A stretch of DNA of 64,000 bases. It comes from Aristolochia californica. Taxonomy: Eukaryota; Streptophyta; Magnoliopsida; Piperales; Aristolochiaceae. The translations under genes and the position numbers were made by a program. The stretch is from NCBI GenBank assembly GCA_029961685.1, contig JARWKL010000005.1:17574164-17638163 (forward strand), given 5' to 3'. This document shows, in pieces, positions 29,286-40,072 of the stretch. Numbering within the stretch: position 1 is the stretch's first letter; every line of letters begins with the position of its first letter. The notes under the pieces were generated by a model. It saw nothing but the letters and a program-made list of their open reading frames with translations. It was not told the DNA's origin and did no database searches.

Positions 29286-32200
29286 TACGCATTGGTAGTC
29301 AACACTCAGTTCAAAATTCCCCGACGATTGATAAACCTGATATATAAGAACTAAAAAGGGCTCACAATCCCTAAAAATTATAGACACTCCTTGGAATTAT
29401 CTCTCTCTACATTTGTGCATTGCGTATTTCCATTTTAGATGTACTCATTTTTCTTAAATAAAAACTTAGAGTTTTCGGTCTCCCTTCATCCCGTAAACCA
29501 AAAATGCAAATAGATCACCACAAAATGAAAATTTTAGAGTTTATGTTTGGAAAAATTTTAAAACAATAACAAATGTAAGTAAAGAAAATCTATTCACACA
29601 CCACAAATGAACCCAAAAGTTTTGCTGTCCAAGTTTGGGAAATTCCACCAGTTCAACCCTAATAGCTTGGAATTTTATAAGAATGAGATTTCTTCCACAC
29701 ATGCTTTAAAAATGGATATGCATGCTTCAAACGTGTTAAAGATGCAAATCACCTATGGATCAAAACCTTTTGAAGAGAATGACAAACGTTCATTAAATTT
29801 TAAAGTGAACGTGCGGTGGGATATTTGCCCGAGTCAAACTAGCCATTATTTTGCCCATTTACAAAAAAGCTGACCTAACGATCATAGATGATTGTAAAGT
29901 GATTTATCATGCGTTACGGGCTATATTACCCTAAGAAATGACTTACGGATTGGGAGTCAACACTCAGTTCAAAATTCCCCGACGATTGCAAAACCTGATA
30001 TATTAGAACTAAAAAGGGCTCACAATCCCCTAAAATTTACAGACACTCCTTGGAATTATCTCTCTCTACATTTTTGCATTGCGCATTTCCATTTTGGATG
30101 TACTCATTTTTCTTAAATAAAAACTTTGAGTTTTCGGTCTTCCTTCATCCTGTAAACCAAAAATGCAAATAGATCACCACAAAATGAAAATTTTGGATTT
30201 TATGTTTGGAAAAATTTTAAAACAATAGCAAATGTAAGTACAGAAAATCTATTCACACACCACAAATGAACCAAAAGTTTTGCTGTCCAAGTTTGGGAAA
30301 TTCCACCAGTTCAACCCTAACAGCTTGGAATTTTATAAGAATGAGATTTCTTCCACACATGCTTTAAAAATGGTTATGCATGCTTCAAACGTGTTAAAGA
30401 TGCAAATCACCTATGGATCAAAACCTTTTGAAGAGAATGACAAACGTTCATTAAATTCTAAAGTGAACGTGCGGTGGGATATTTGCCCGAGTCAAACTAG
30501 CCATTATTTTGCCCATTTACAAAAAAGCTGACCTAATGATCATAGATGATTGTAAAGTGATTTATCATGCGTTGCGGCCTATATTACCCTAAGAAATGAC
30601 TTACGGATTGGGAGTCAACACTCAGTTCAAAATTCCCCGACGATTCCAAAACCTGATATATAAGAACTAAAAAGGGCTCACAATCGCCTAAAATTTACAG
30701 ACACTCCTTGGAATTATCTCTCTCTACATTTGTGCATTGCGCATTTCCATTTTAGATGTACTCATTTTTCTTAAATAAAAACTTTGAGTTTTCGGTCTCC
30801 CTTCATCCCGTAAATAAAAAATGCAAATAGATCACCACAAAATGAAAATTTTAGATTTTATGTTTGGAAAACTTTTAAAACAATAGCTAATGTAAGTAAA
30901 GAAAATCTATTCACACACCACAAATGAACCCAAAAGTTTTGCTGTCCAGGTTTGGGAAATTCCACCAGATCAACCCTAACAGCTTGGAATTTTATAAGAA
31001 TGAGATTTCTTCCACACATGCTTTAAAAATGGATATGCATGCTTCAAACGTGTTAAAGATGCAAATCACCTATGGATCAAAACCTTTTGAAGAGAATGAC
31101 AAACGTTCATTAAATTCTAAAGTGAACGTGCGGTGGGATATTTGCCCGAGTCAAACAAGCCATTATTTTGCCCATTTACAAAAAAGCTGACCTAATGATC
31201 ATAGATGATTGTAAAGTGATTTATCATGCGTTACGGGCTATATTACCCTATGTAATGACTTAGGGATTGGGAGTCAACACTCAGTTCAAAATTCCCCGAC
31301 GATTGCAAAACCTGATATATAAGAACTAAAAAGGGCTCACAATCCCCTAAAATTTACAGACACTCCTTGGAGTTATCTCTCTCTACATTTGTGCATTGCG
31401 CATTTCCATTTTAGATGTACTCATTTTTCTTAAATAAAAACTTTGAGTTTTCGGTCTCCCTTCATCCCGTAAACCAAAAATGCAAATAGATCACCACAAA
31501 ATGAAAATTTTAGAGTTTATGTTTGGAAAAATTTTAAAACAATAACAAATGTAAGTAAAGAAAATCTATTCACAGACCACAAATGAACCCAAAAGTTTTG
31601 CTGTCCAAGTTTGGGAAATTCCACCAGTTCAACCCTAACAGCTTGGAATTTTATAAGAATGAGATTTCTTCCACACATGCTTTAAAAATGGATATGCATG
31701 CTTCAAACGTGTTAAAGATGCAAATCACCTATGGATCAAAACCTTTTGAAGAGAATGACAAACGTTCATTAAATTCAAAAGTGACGTGCGGTGGCATATT
31801 TGCCCGAGTCAAACAAGCCATTATTTTGCCCATTTACAAAAAAGCTGACCTAACGATCATAGATGATTGTAAAGTGATTTATCATGCTTTACGGGCCATA
31901 TTACCCTAAGAAATGACTTACGGATTGGGAGTCAACACTCAGTTCAAAATTCCCCGACGATTGCAAAACCTGATATATAAGAACTAAAAAGGGCTCACAA
32001 TCCCCTAAAATTTACAGGCACTCCTTGGAATTATCTCTCTCTACATTTTTGCAATGCGCATTTCCATTTTAGATGTACTCATTTTTCTTAAATAAAAACT
32101 TTGAGTTTTCGGTCTCCCTTCATCCCGTAAACCAAAAATGCAAATAGATCACCACGAAATGAAAATTTTAGAGTTTATGTTTGGAAAAATTTTAAAACAA

Positions 32201-34080
32201 TAACAAATGTAAGTAAAGAAAATCTACTCACACACCACAAATGAACCCAAAAGTTTTGCTGTCCAAGTTTGGGAAATTCCACCAGTTCAACCCTAACAGC
32301 TTGGAATTTTATAAGAATGAGATTTCTTCCACACTTGCTATAAAAATGGATATGCATGCTTCAAACGTGTTAAAGATGCAAATCACCTACGGATCAAAAC
32401 CTTTTGAAGAGAATGACAAACGTTCATTAAATTCTAAAGTGAACGTGCGGTGGGATATTTGCCCGAGTCAAACTAGCCATTATTTTGCCCATTTACAAAA
32501 AAGCTGACCTAACGATCATAGATGATTGTAAAGTGATTTATCATGCGTTACGTGCTATATTACCCTAAGAAATTACTTAGGGATTGGGAGTGAACACTCA
32601 GTTCAAAATTCCCCGACGATTGCAAAACCTGATATATAAGAACTAAAAAGGGCTTACAATCCCTAAAAATTACCGACAATCCTTGGATTTATCTCTCTCT
32701 ACATTTGTGCATTGCGCATTTCAATTTTAGATGTACTCATTTTTCTTAAATAAAAACTTTGAGTTTTCGGTCTCCCTTCATCCCGTAAACCAAAAATGCA
32801 AATAGATCACCACAAAATGAAAATTTTAGAGTTTATGTTTGGAAAAATTTTAAAACAATAACAAATGTAAGTAAAGAAAATCTATTCACACACCACAAAT
32901 GAACCCAAAAGTTTTGCTGTCCAAGTTTGGGAAATTCCACCAGTTCAACCCTAACAGCTTGGAATTTTATAAGAATGAGATTTCTTCCACACATGCTTTA
33001 AAAATGGATATGCATGCTTCAAACGTGTTAAAGATGCAAATCACCTATGGATCAAAACCTTTTGAAGAGAATGACAAACGTTCATTAAATTCTAAAGTGA
33101 ACGTGCGGTGGGATATTTGCCCGAGTCAAACTAGCCATTATTTTGCCCATTTACAAAAAAGCTGACCTAACGATCATAGATGATTGTAAAGTGATTTATC
33201 ATGCGTTACGGGCTATATTACCCTAAGAAATGACTTACGGATTGGGAGTCCACACTCAGTTCAAAATTCCCCGACGATTCCAAAACCTGATATATAAGAA
33301 CTAAAAAGGGCTCACAATCCCCTAAAATTTACAGACACTCCTTGGAATTATCTCTCTCTACATTTGTGCATTGTGCATTTCCATTTTAGATGTACTCATT
33401 TTTCTTAAATAAAAACTTTGAGTTTTCGGTCTCCCGTCATCCCGTAAACCAAAAATGCAAATAGATCACCAAAAAATGAAAATTTTAGAGTTTATGTTTG
33501 GAAAAATTTTAAAACAATAACAAATGTAAGTAAAGAAAATCTATTCACACACCACAAATGAACCCAAAAGTTTTGCTGTCCAAGTTTGGGAAATTCCACC
33601 AGTTCAACCCTAACAGCTTGGAATTTTATAAGAATGAGATTTCTTCCACACATGCTTTAAAAATGGATATGCATGCTTCAAACGTGTTAAAGATGCAAAT
33701 CACCTATGGATCAAAACCTTTTGAAGAGAATGACAAACGTTCATTAAATTCTAAAGTGAACGTGCGGTGGGATATTTGCCCGAGTCAAACTAGCCATTAT
33801 TTTGCCCATTTACAAAAAGCTTACCTAACGATCATAGATGATTGTAAAGTGATTTATCATGCGTTACGGGCTATGTTACCCTAAGAAATGACTTACGGAT
33901 TGGGAGTCAACACTCAGTTCAAAATTCCCCGACGATTGCAAAACCTGATATATAAGAACTAAAAAGGGCTCACAATCCCCTAAAATTTACAGGCACTCGT
34001 TGGAATTATCTCTCTCTACATTTTTGCATTGCGCATTTCCATTTTAGATGTACTCATTTTTCTTAAATAAAAACTTTGAG

Positions 34081-34540
34081 TTTTCGGTCTCCCTTCATCC
34101 CGTAAATAAAAAATGCAAATAGATCACCACAAAATGAAAATTTTAGATTTTATGTTTGGAAAACTTTTAAAACAATAGCTAATGTAAGTAAAGAAAATCT
34201 ATTCACACACCACAAATGAACCCAAAAGTTTTGCTGTCCAGGTTTGGGAAATTCCACCAGATCAACCCTAACAGCTTGGAATTTTATAAGAATGAGATTT
34301 CTTCCACACATGCTTTAAAAATGGATATGCATGCTTCAAACGTGTTAAAGATGCAAATCACCTATGGATCAAAACCTTTTGAAGAGAATGACAAACGTTC
34401 ATTAAATTCAAAAGTGACGTGCGGTGGCATATTTGCCCGAGTCAAACAAGCCATTATTTTGCCCATTTACAAAAAAGCTGACCTAACGATCATAGATGAT
34501 TGTAAAGTGATTTATCATGCTTTACGGGCCATATTACCCT
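34081..34540 (+). repeat. Chimeric monomer joining two adjacent donor monomers
   Basis: The 5' part, with CCGTAAATAAAAAATGC, TTTGGAAAACTTTTAAAAC, CAATAGCTAATG and TGTCCAGGTTTGG, matches the monomer whose ATG is at 30924. The 3' part, with AATTCAAAAGTGACGTGCGG and GTGGCATATT, matches the next monomer, whose ATG is at 31583. The switch lies between roughly 34264 and 34400, where the donors are identical. Joining the first half of one monomer to the second half of its neighbour with loss of one unit is the expected product of unequal exchange. Confidence 0.8.
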
Positions 34541-37500
34541 AAGAAATGACTTACGGATTGGGAGTCAACACTCAGTTCAAAATTCCCCGACGATTGCAAA
34601 ACCTGATATATAAGAACTAAAAAGGGCTCACAATCCCCTAAAATTTACAGGCACTCCTTGGAATTATCTCTCTCTACATTTTTGCAATGCGCATTTCCAT
34701 TTTAGATGTACTCATTTTTCTTAAATAAAAACTTTGAGTTTTCGGTCTCCCTTCATCCCGTAAACCAAAAATGCAAATAGATCACCACGAAATGAAAATT
34801 TTAGAGTTTATGTTTGGAAAAATTTTAAAACAATAACAAATGTAAGTAAAGAAAATCTACTCACACACCACAAATGAACCCAAAAGTTTTGCTGTCCAAG
34901 TTTGGGAAATTCCACCAGTTCCACCCTAACAGCTTGGAATTTTGTAAGAATGAGATTTCTTCCACACATGCTTTAAAAATGGATATGCATGCTTCAAACG
35001 TGTTAAAGATGCAAATCACCTACGGATCAAAACCTTTTGAAGAGAATGACAAACGTTCATTAAATTCTAAAGTGAACGTGCGGTGGGATATTTGCCCGAG
35101 TCAAACAAGCCATTATTTTGCCCATTTACAAAAAAGCTGACCTAACGATCATAGATGATTGTAAAGTGATTTATCATGCGTTACGGGCCATATTACCCTA
35201 AGAAATGACTTACGGATTGGGAGTCAACACTCAGTTCAAAATTCCCCGACGATTGCAAAACCTGATATATAAGAACTAAAAAGGGCTCACAATCCCCTAA
35301 AATTTACAGGCACTCGTTGGAATTATCTCTCTCTACATTTTTGCATTGCGCATTTCCATTTTAGATGTACTCATTTTTCTTAAATAAAAACTTTGAGTTT
35401 TCGGTCTCCCTTCATCCCGTAAACCAAAAATGCAAATAGATCACCACGAAATGAAAATTTTAGAGTTTATGTTTGGAAAAATTTTAAAACAATAACAAAT
35501 GTAAGTAAAGAAAATCTATTCACACAACACAAATGAACCCAAAAGTTTTGTTGTGCAAGTTTGGGAAATTCCACCAGTTCAACCCTAACAGCTTGGAATT
35601 TTATAAGAATGAGATTTCTTCCACACATGCTTTAAAAATGGATATGCATGCTTCAAACGTGTTAAAGATGCAAATCACCTATGGATCAAAACCTTTTGAA
35701 GAGAATGACAAACGTTCATTAAATTCAAAAGTGACGTGCGGTGGGATATTTGCCCGATTCAAACAAGCCATTATTTTGCCTATTTACAAAAAAGCTGACC
35801 TAACGATCATAGATGATTGTAAAGTGATTTATCATGCGTTACGGGCCATATTACCCTAAGAAATGACTTACGGATTGGGAGTCAACACTCCGTTCAAAAT
35901 TCCCCGACGATTGCAAAACCTGATATATAAGAACTAAAAAGGGCTCACAATCCCCTAAAATTTACAGGCACTCCTTGGAATTATCTCTCTCTACTTTTTT
36001 GCATTGCGCATTTCCATTTTAGATGTACTCATTTTTCTTAAATAAAAACTTTGAGTTTTCGGTCTCCCTTCATCCTGTAAACCAAAAATTCAAATAGATC
36101 ACCACAAAATGAAAATTTTAGAGTTTATGTTTGGAAAAATTTTAAAACAATAACAAATGTAAGTAAAGAAAATCTATTCACAGACCACAAATGAACCCAA
36201 AAGTTTTGCTGTCCAAGTTTGGGAAATTCCACCAGTTCAACCCTAACAACTTGGAATTTTATAAGAATGAGATTTCTTCCACACATGCTCTAAAAATGGA
36301 TATGCATGCTTCAAACGTGTTAAAGATGCAAATCACCTATGGATCAAAACCTTTTGAAGAGAATGACAAACGTTCATTAAATTCTAAAGTGAACGTGCGG
36401 TGGGATATTTGCCCGAGTCAAACTAGCCATTATTTTGCCCATTTACAAAAAAGCTGACCTAACGATCATAGATGATTGTAAAGTGATTTATCATGCGTTA
36501 CGGGCTATATTACCCTAAGAAATGACTTACGGATTGGGAGTCAACACTCAGTTCAAAATTCCCCGACGATTGCAAAACCTGATATATAAGAACTAAAAAG
36601 GGCTCACAATCCCCTAAAATTTACAGACACTCCTTGGAATTATCTCTCTCTACATTTGTGCATTGCGCATTTCCATTTTAGATGTACTACTTTTTCTTAA
36701 ATAAAAACTTTGAGTTTTCGGTCTCCCTTCATCCCGTCAACCAAAAATGCAAATAGATCACCACAAAATGAAAATTTTAGAGTTTATGTTTGGAAAAATT
36801 TTAAAACAATAACAAATGTAAGTAAAGAAAATCTATTCACACACCACAAATGAACCCAAAAGTTTTGTTGTGCAAGTTTGGGAAATTCCACCAGTTCAAC
36901 CCTAACAGCTTGGAATTTTATAAGAATGAGATTTCTTCCACACATGCTTTAAAAATGGATATGCATGCTTCAAACGTGTTAAAGATGCAAATCACCTATG
37001 GATCAAAACCTTTTGAAGAGAATGACAAACGTTCATTAAATTCTAAAGTGAACGTGCGGTGGGATATTTGCCCGAGTCAAACTAGCCATTATTTTGCCCA
37101 TTTACAAAAAAGCTGACCTAACGATCATAGATGATTGTAAAGTGATTTATCATGCGTTACGGGCTATATTACCCTAAGGAATGACTTACGGATTGGGAGT
37201 CAACACTCAGTTCAAAATTCCCCGACGATTGCAAAACCTGATATATAAGAACTAAAAAGGGTTTACAATCCCTAAAAATTACAGACACTCCTTGGAATTA
37301 TCTCTCTCTACATTTGTGCATTGTGCATTTCCATTTTAGATGTACTCGTTTTTCTTAAATAAAAACTTTGAGTTTTCGGTCTCCCTTCATCCCGTAAACC
37401 AAAAATGCAAATAGATCACCACAAAATGAAAATTTTAGAGTTTATGTTTGGAAAAATTTTAAAACAATAACAAATGTAAGTAAAGAAAATCTATTCACAC

Positions 37501-37760
37501 ACCACAAATGAACCCAAAAGTTTTGCTGTCCAAGTTTGGGAAATTCCACCAGTTCAACCCTAACAGCTTGGAATTTTGTAAGAATGAGATTTCTTCCACA
37601 CATGCTTTAAAAATGGATATCCATGCTTCAAACGTGTTAAAGATGCAAATCACCTATGGATCAAAACCTTTTGAAGAGAATGACAAACGTTCATTAAATT
37701 CTAAAGTGAACGTGCGGTGGGATATTTGCCCGAGTCAAACTAGCCATTATTTTGCCCATT

Positions 37761-37782
37761 AGTTTGAAGAGAATTGACAAAC
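37761..37782 (+). other. Filler DNA at the left integration junction
   Basis: Between the last clean satellite base (…TTTGCCCATT) and the first viral base lie about 22 nt. They contain TTTGAAGAGAA and TGACAAAC separated by one extra T. Both pieces occur adjacently in every satellite monomer (TTTTGAAGAGAATGACAAAC), including about 95 bp upstream in the interrupted monomer. I infer a templated insertion made during end joining. The final C is shared with the viral hairpin arm. Confidence 0.7.
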
Positions 37783-37835
37783 TAGCAGACTCTGACAGCG
37801 GACTACTGATACCAAAGCACTATTGCTATGATATC
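37782..37835 (+). repeat. 54-bp terminal inverted match, left copy
   Basis: This segment is the exact reverse complement of 45296-45349 at the other end of the insertion. It includes CTGATACCA, the complement of TGGTATCAG. It resembles a transposon terminal inverted repeat, but there is no target-site duplication or transposase, and the right copy reads as ordinary leader sequence, so it is better explained by foldback joining. Confidence 0.9.
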
Positions 37836-37861
37836 AGTAGTCCGCTGTCAGAGTCTGCTAG
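37782..37861. repeat. Perfect 30-bp inverted repeat (foldback) at the viral left end
   Basis: 37782-37811 is the exact reverse complement of 37832-37861, with a 20-nt loop (37812-37831) containing CCAAAGCACTATTGC. The outer ends read CTAGCAGACTC and GAGTCTGCTAG. The right arm continues into the viral leader and PBS. The left arm plus loop is the inverted form of sequence found at the right end of the insertion. Such a foldback is unlikely in a functional leader and looks like a strand-switch product at the junction. Confidence 0.92.
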
Positions 37862-37862
37862 A
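37832..37862 (+). repeat. 31-bp terminal direct repeat of the viral leader, left copy
   Basis: TATCAGTAGTCCGC…CTGCTAGA here is identical to 45320-45350 at the right end. The right copy should continue, in a circular genome, into GGCTCTCG and the PBS, as the left copy does. The insertion is therefore one genome-length unit, apart from any internal deletion, with 31 bp of terminal redundancy, opened just upstream of the PBS. Confidence 0.88.
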
Positions 37863-37882
37863 GGCTCTCGTCGTCTTTAAAA

Positions 37883-37896
37883 TGGTATCAGAGCCG
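37883..37896 (+). promoter_or_regulatory. tRNA-iMet primer-binding site
   Basis: TGGTATCAGAGCC is complementary to the 3' end of plant initiator tRNA-Met, the usual primer for minus-strand synthesis in Caulimoviridae. It lies about 130 nt upstream of the first large ORF, within the leader, as expected. A 9-nt partial copy (TGGTATCAG) occurs at 45317-45325. LTR retrotransposons use the same tRNA, but no LTR borders this site. Confidence 0.9.
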
Positions 37897-38028
37897 AGTA
37901 TTAGACTTGGTTTTGTATGTGTCAAAGAAGTCAAAGCTTAACTTTGATTCTTTCTGTTTAGGTATACATACTCCCAAACAGTTACGACCCATACCGGTCA
38001 CATCCCAAGTAACATTTGTAAGGAACAA

Positions 38029-38709
38029 ATGTACCAAAGACCCCAACTGGTAGGTCAGAAGGAACTCAACGGTCCTTCTTACGACACAGTGTTGAAAACT
38101 GGACACACAAATGTTTGTCCAATAATAGGCTATCCACATGGATGGCATGACAAGAATAATCCAATATTAAATAATATAATGGATTTAGTTGGTGATATGC
38201 ATCACAGCTTCTTTATGAAAAGATGCTGGGAAAAATACACCCCAGAAAGCGTTGCTTTCCTATGCTTAGGAATAGAAAGTGACGTTAATGAACAAGTACA
38301 AACACTCAAGAGAAGAATTAATGCCCATCTTGAGGTACTTAAAACAGGAAATACTGAAGAAACAGTACGTTTCCTTACAGATCTACAAAGCTATGTGGAT
38401 CAAGAAATAAATCTTTTTAGGATCTTAGAACCGATCCGAGAAGCGAAAATAAGAATGGTTAATAACAAACCATCAAAAAAGGAGTTACAAGAAGTAATTT
38501 GCAAAATATCTTCTGTAAAAACTCATCATGGAACAGATAGAGATCGTCTTATACGAGATATCTGTGCCTTAACACAAAATGAAGAATTGAGAGAACTTGT
38601 TATACAACACATCACTCCTTTCATCACTTTGTATGAATTGGAACGATTGCTTGAACTCCTGTTCCAAAAATTAGAAGAGACCTCAACTCATCTAAAATTC
38701 TTATCCTAA
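38029..38709 (+). CDS. Unrecognised pararetroviral ORF, 226 aa
   Basis: This is the first large ORF after the PBS. I do not recognise a domain. The N-terminal third is polar and contains Gly/Pro/His-rich HGWHDKNNP. From about residue 80 it is largely alpha-helical and charged, and the last 50 residues are Leu/Glu-rich (for example ELERLLELLFQKLEE), which suggests a coiled coil. No signal peptide or membrane segment is evident. It ends with TAA directly abutting the ATG of the movement protein, so it belongs to the same polycistronic RNA. Position-equivalent first ORFs of other family members vary and are often of unknown function. The start ATG lies in the 3' arm of a 7-bp hairpin (38013-38031). 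The frame is open upstream to 37948, next to an acceptor-like TTTCTGTTTAG, so translation of a spliced or non-AUG form is possible. Confidence 0.8.
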   Translation: MYQRPQLVGQKELNGPSYDTVLKTGHTNVCPIIGYPHGWHDKNNPILNNIMDLVGDMHHSFFMKRCWEKYTPESVAFLCLGIESDVNEQVQTLKRRINAHLEVLKTGNTEETVRFLTDLQSYVDQEINLFRILEPIREAKIRMVNNKPSKKELQEVICKISSVKTHHGTDRDRLIRDICALTQNEELRELVIQHITPFITLYELERLLELLFQKLEETSTHLKFLS

Positions 38710-39666
38710 ATGTCTGAACAAATAGGAATAGAATGTACTTCTCTCCAAAACAGTGTTCATATACATCATGAAACACAGGGAGAATACGATGAACATCCTA
38801 ATCTCATGCAGGATGGACAAAAGTGGACAATAAGTATCCCTCGGATAACTGAAGTCTACAACAAAGATTGGATTGAATTCCAAAAGAAATCCTTCGTCTT
38901 CCAGAAGGAACTATCTGTAGAAATACAGGATACCGACTCAGGTACTTTCTGCTACAGATTATTAAGTGAATCGGACTTAGCTAAGCTAAAGAGATTCAAA
39001 TATGTCCATTATGGACTAGTTCGTATAGGATTAGACCCCTTAATACGAATCAATCAGAATTTACCCTTCATAGCAGCTATAGTAGATAACTCTGTGAAGA
39101 ATAATTTTGAAAAAGCCCTACTCGGAGGAGTTAGAGCAAACTTAGGATTAGGCCCAGTATCCTTTACAACATGGCCCAATCTACAAATAGATTTAGAAGA
39201 CAAGCACATCCAAGATACCTTGTCCCTAAAAATCTATACAGACAACTGGTCGAAAAATGGAATTCAACCAGGAAGAAGAGTTATGCGCATACTTGTATGC
39301 ATAGTAGCCCGAGGAATCAACACTGGAAAGGTTCCAGTTAAAGATTCAAAGAAACTCACAGAATTAGCCAAAAACATTGGTTATTCCGAAAACTTGACCA
39401 TAGAAGAACTCGATCCAAGAGAGTTAACATGGCCAACAGAATGGGTAGTTCAACCTTTGGCACCCAGACACCTTCCTCTCTCTCGAAAAACCATAAAGGA
39501 GATAGAAGGAAAACTAGTGATCACAAACACTAGACCCAGCTTTTCCATCGAACAGGACAGGCCCTCTGCCTCAACTAGTAGAACCTCAATCAGTTCCCGT
39601 TTCGAAGGAATAGGAAATCCAAGGCCCAATGCTTATGTTCCTCTTCACATAGATGATGGCACATAA
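38710..39666 (+). CDS. Movement protein, 30K superfamily (318 aa)
   Basis: It is predicted to bind nucleic acid and modify plasmodesmata so that virus moves between cells. Residues about 96-205 have the 30K core layout of short beta-strands: FKYVHYGLVRIGLDPL at 96-111, then an Ile/Val-rich strand ending IVDNSV, a Gly-rich turn, and a second strand pair around IDLEDKHIQD. The length (318) is close to that of stand-alone caulimoviral movement proteins (about 320). The C-terminus is Ser/Arg/Pro-rich and probably disordered. It starts immediately after the TAA of the preceding ORF and overlaps the next, damaged ORF by 14 nt. The order MP before CP fits caulimovirus-like genomes. The assignment rests on fold-level pattern and position, since 30K proteins are poorly conserved. 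The frame is intact throughout. Confidence 0.82.
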   Translation: MSEQIGIECTSLQNSVHIHHETQGEYDEHPNLMQDGQKWTISIPRITEVYNKDWIEFQKKSFVFQKELSVEIQDTDSGTFCYRLLSESDLAKLKRFKYVHYGLVRIGLDPLIRINQNLPFIAAIVDNSVKNNFEKALLGGVRANLGLGPVSFTTWPNLQIDLEDKHIQDTLSLKIYTDNWSKNGIQPGRRVMRILVCIVARGINTGKVPVKDSKKLTELAKNIGYSENLTIEELDPRELTWPTEWVVQPLAPRHLPLSRKTIKEIEGKLVITNTRPSFSIEQDRPSASTSRTSISSRFEGIGNPRPNAYVPLHIDDGT

Positions 39667-40072
39667 TCCATAAAAAGCCTTAGGTCCACCTATAGGAAAT
39701 AGTGACATAGTCACCAATTCCATTCAAACCTTAGAGTCTTATGGTAAGACCCTTAATAGGTTAGAAAAAACTGTTGAAAACCTCCAACAGAAAATAGATT
39801 TCCTCTATGATGAACATAAACATAGAGAACTAATAAAGTGTCAAAACATCCTAGAAAATATTCTAGAAAAGATTGACCATGGAAATAGTCCTGTTTTCTT
39901 CAAGGAGTTAACAGAACTTAAACAAAGTTTAGATAATCTAAACAAAGATAAAATGCAAGAACTTTTAACAGAAGTCTTAGCATTAAAAGAACATCTAGGT
40001 TCAAAAGAACATCTAGGTTCTCCAAATCCATCAAGGTATAAAACACCGTTTACACCTTGGACACCAGAATGA
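39653..40072 (+). pseudogene. Coiled-coil, virion-associated-like ORF with one nonsense codon
   Basis: A frame beginning with ATGATG at 39653, inside the end of the movement protein, runs to TGA at 40070-40072 (139 codons) and is broken only by TAA at 39671-39673. After this stop it stays open for over 130 codons. The translation is heptad-like and rich in Leu, Lys, Glu and Asn, with the repeat KEHLGSKEHLGS, then a short Pro/Thr-rich tail ending TPFTPWTPE. Small size, N-terminal coiled coil and Pro-rich tail just upstream of CP resemble the caulimovirus virion-associated protein, which binds virions and movement or transmission factors; homology is inferred from layout only. The first in-frame ATG after the stop is at 39953, too late to give a useful protein. 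This is the clearest inactivating lesion in the 5' ORF cluster. Confidence 0.72.

Larger units (their letters stand above)
17102..37760 (+). repeat. Satellite array, subfamily B, left of the viral insertion
   Basis: About 31 monomers with CAAACGTGTT, CTCCTTGG and an AAAG (not AAAAG) run. The conserved frame therefore reads on to about 88 codons, stopping at TGA just after a six-A run (CAAAAAAGCTGA). Many copies from about 21470 onward carry the variant GGGCTCACAATCCCCTAAAATTT. Exceptions exist: copies at 25661 and near 26977 have the A-type AAAAG run, and those at 24359, 28950 and 33558 have five As and a longer frame. The array is cut by the insertion 253 nt into the monomer that starts at 37508. 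Confidence 0.95.

Noticed and set aside
1..37760. CRISPR-like regular repetition
   Set aside because: Units are about 658 bp, directly adjacent and without unique spacers, so this is a satellite array.
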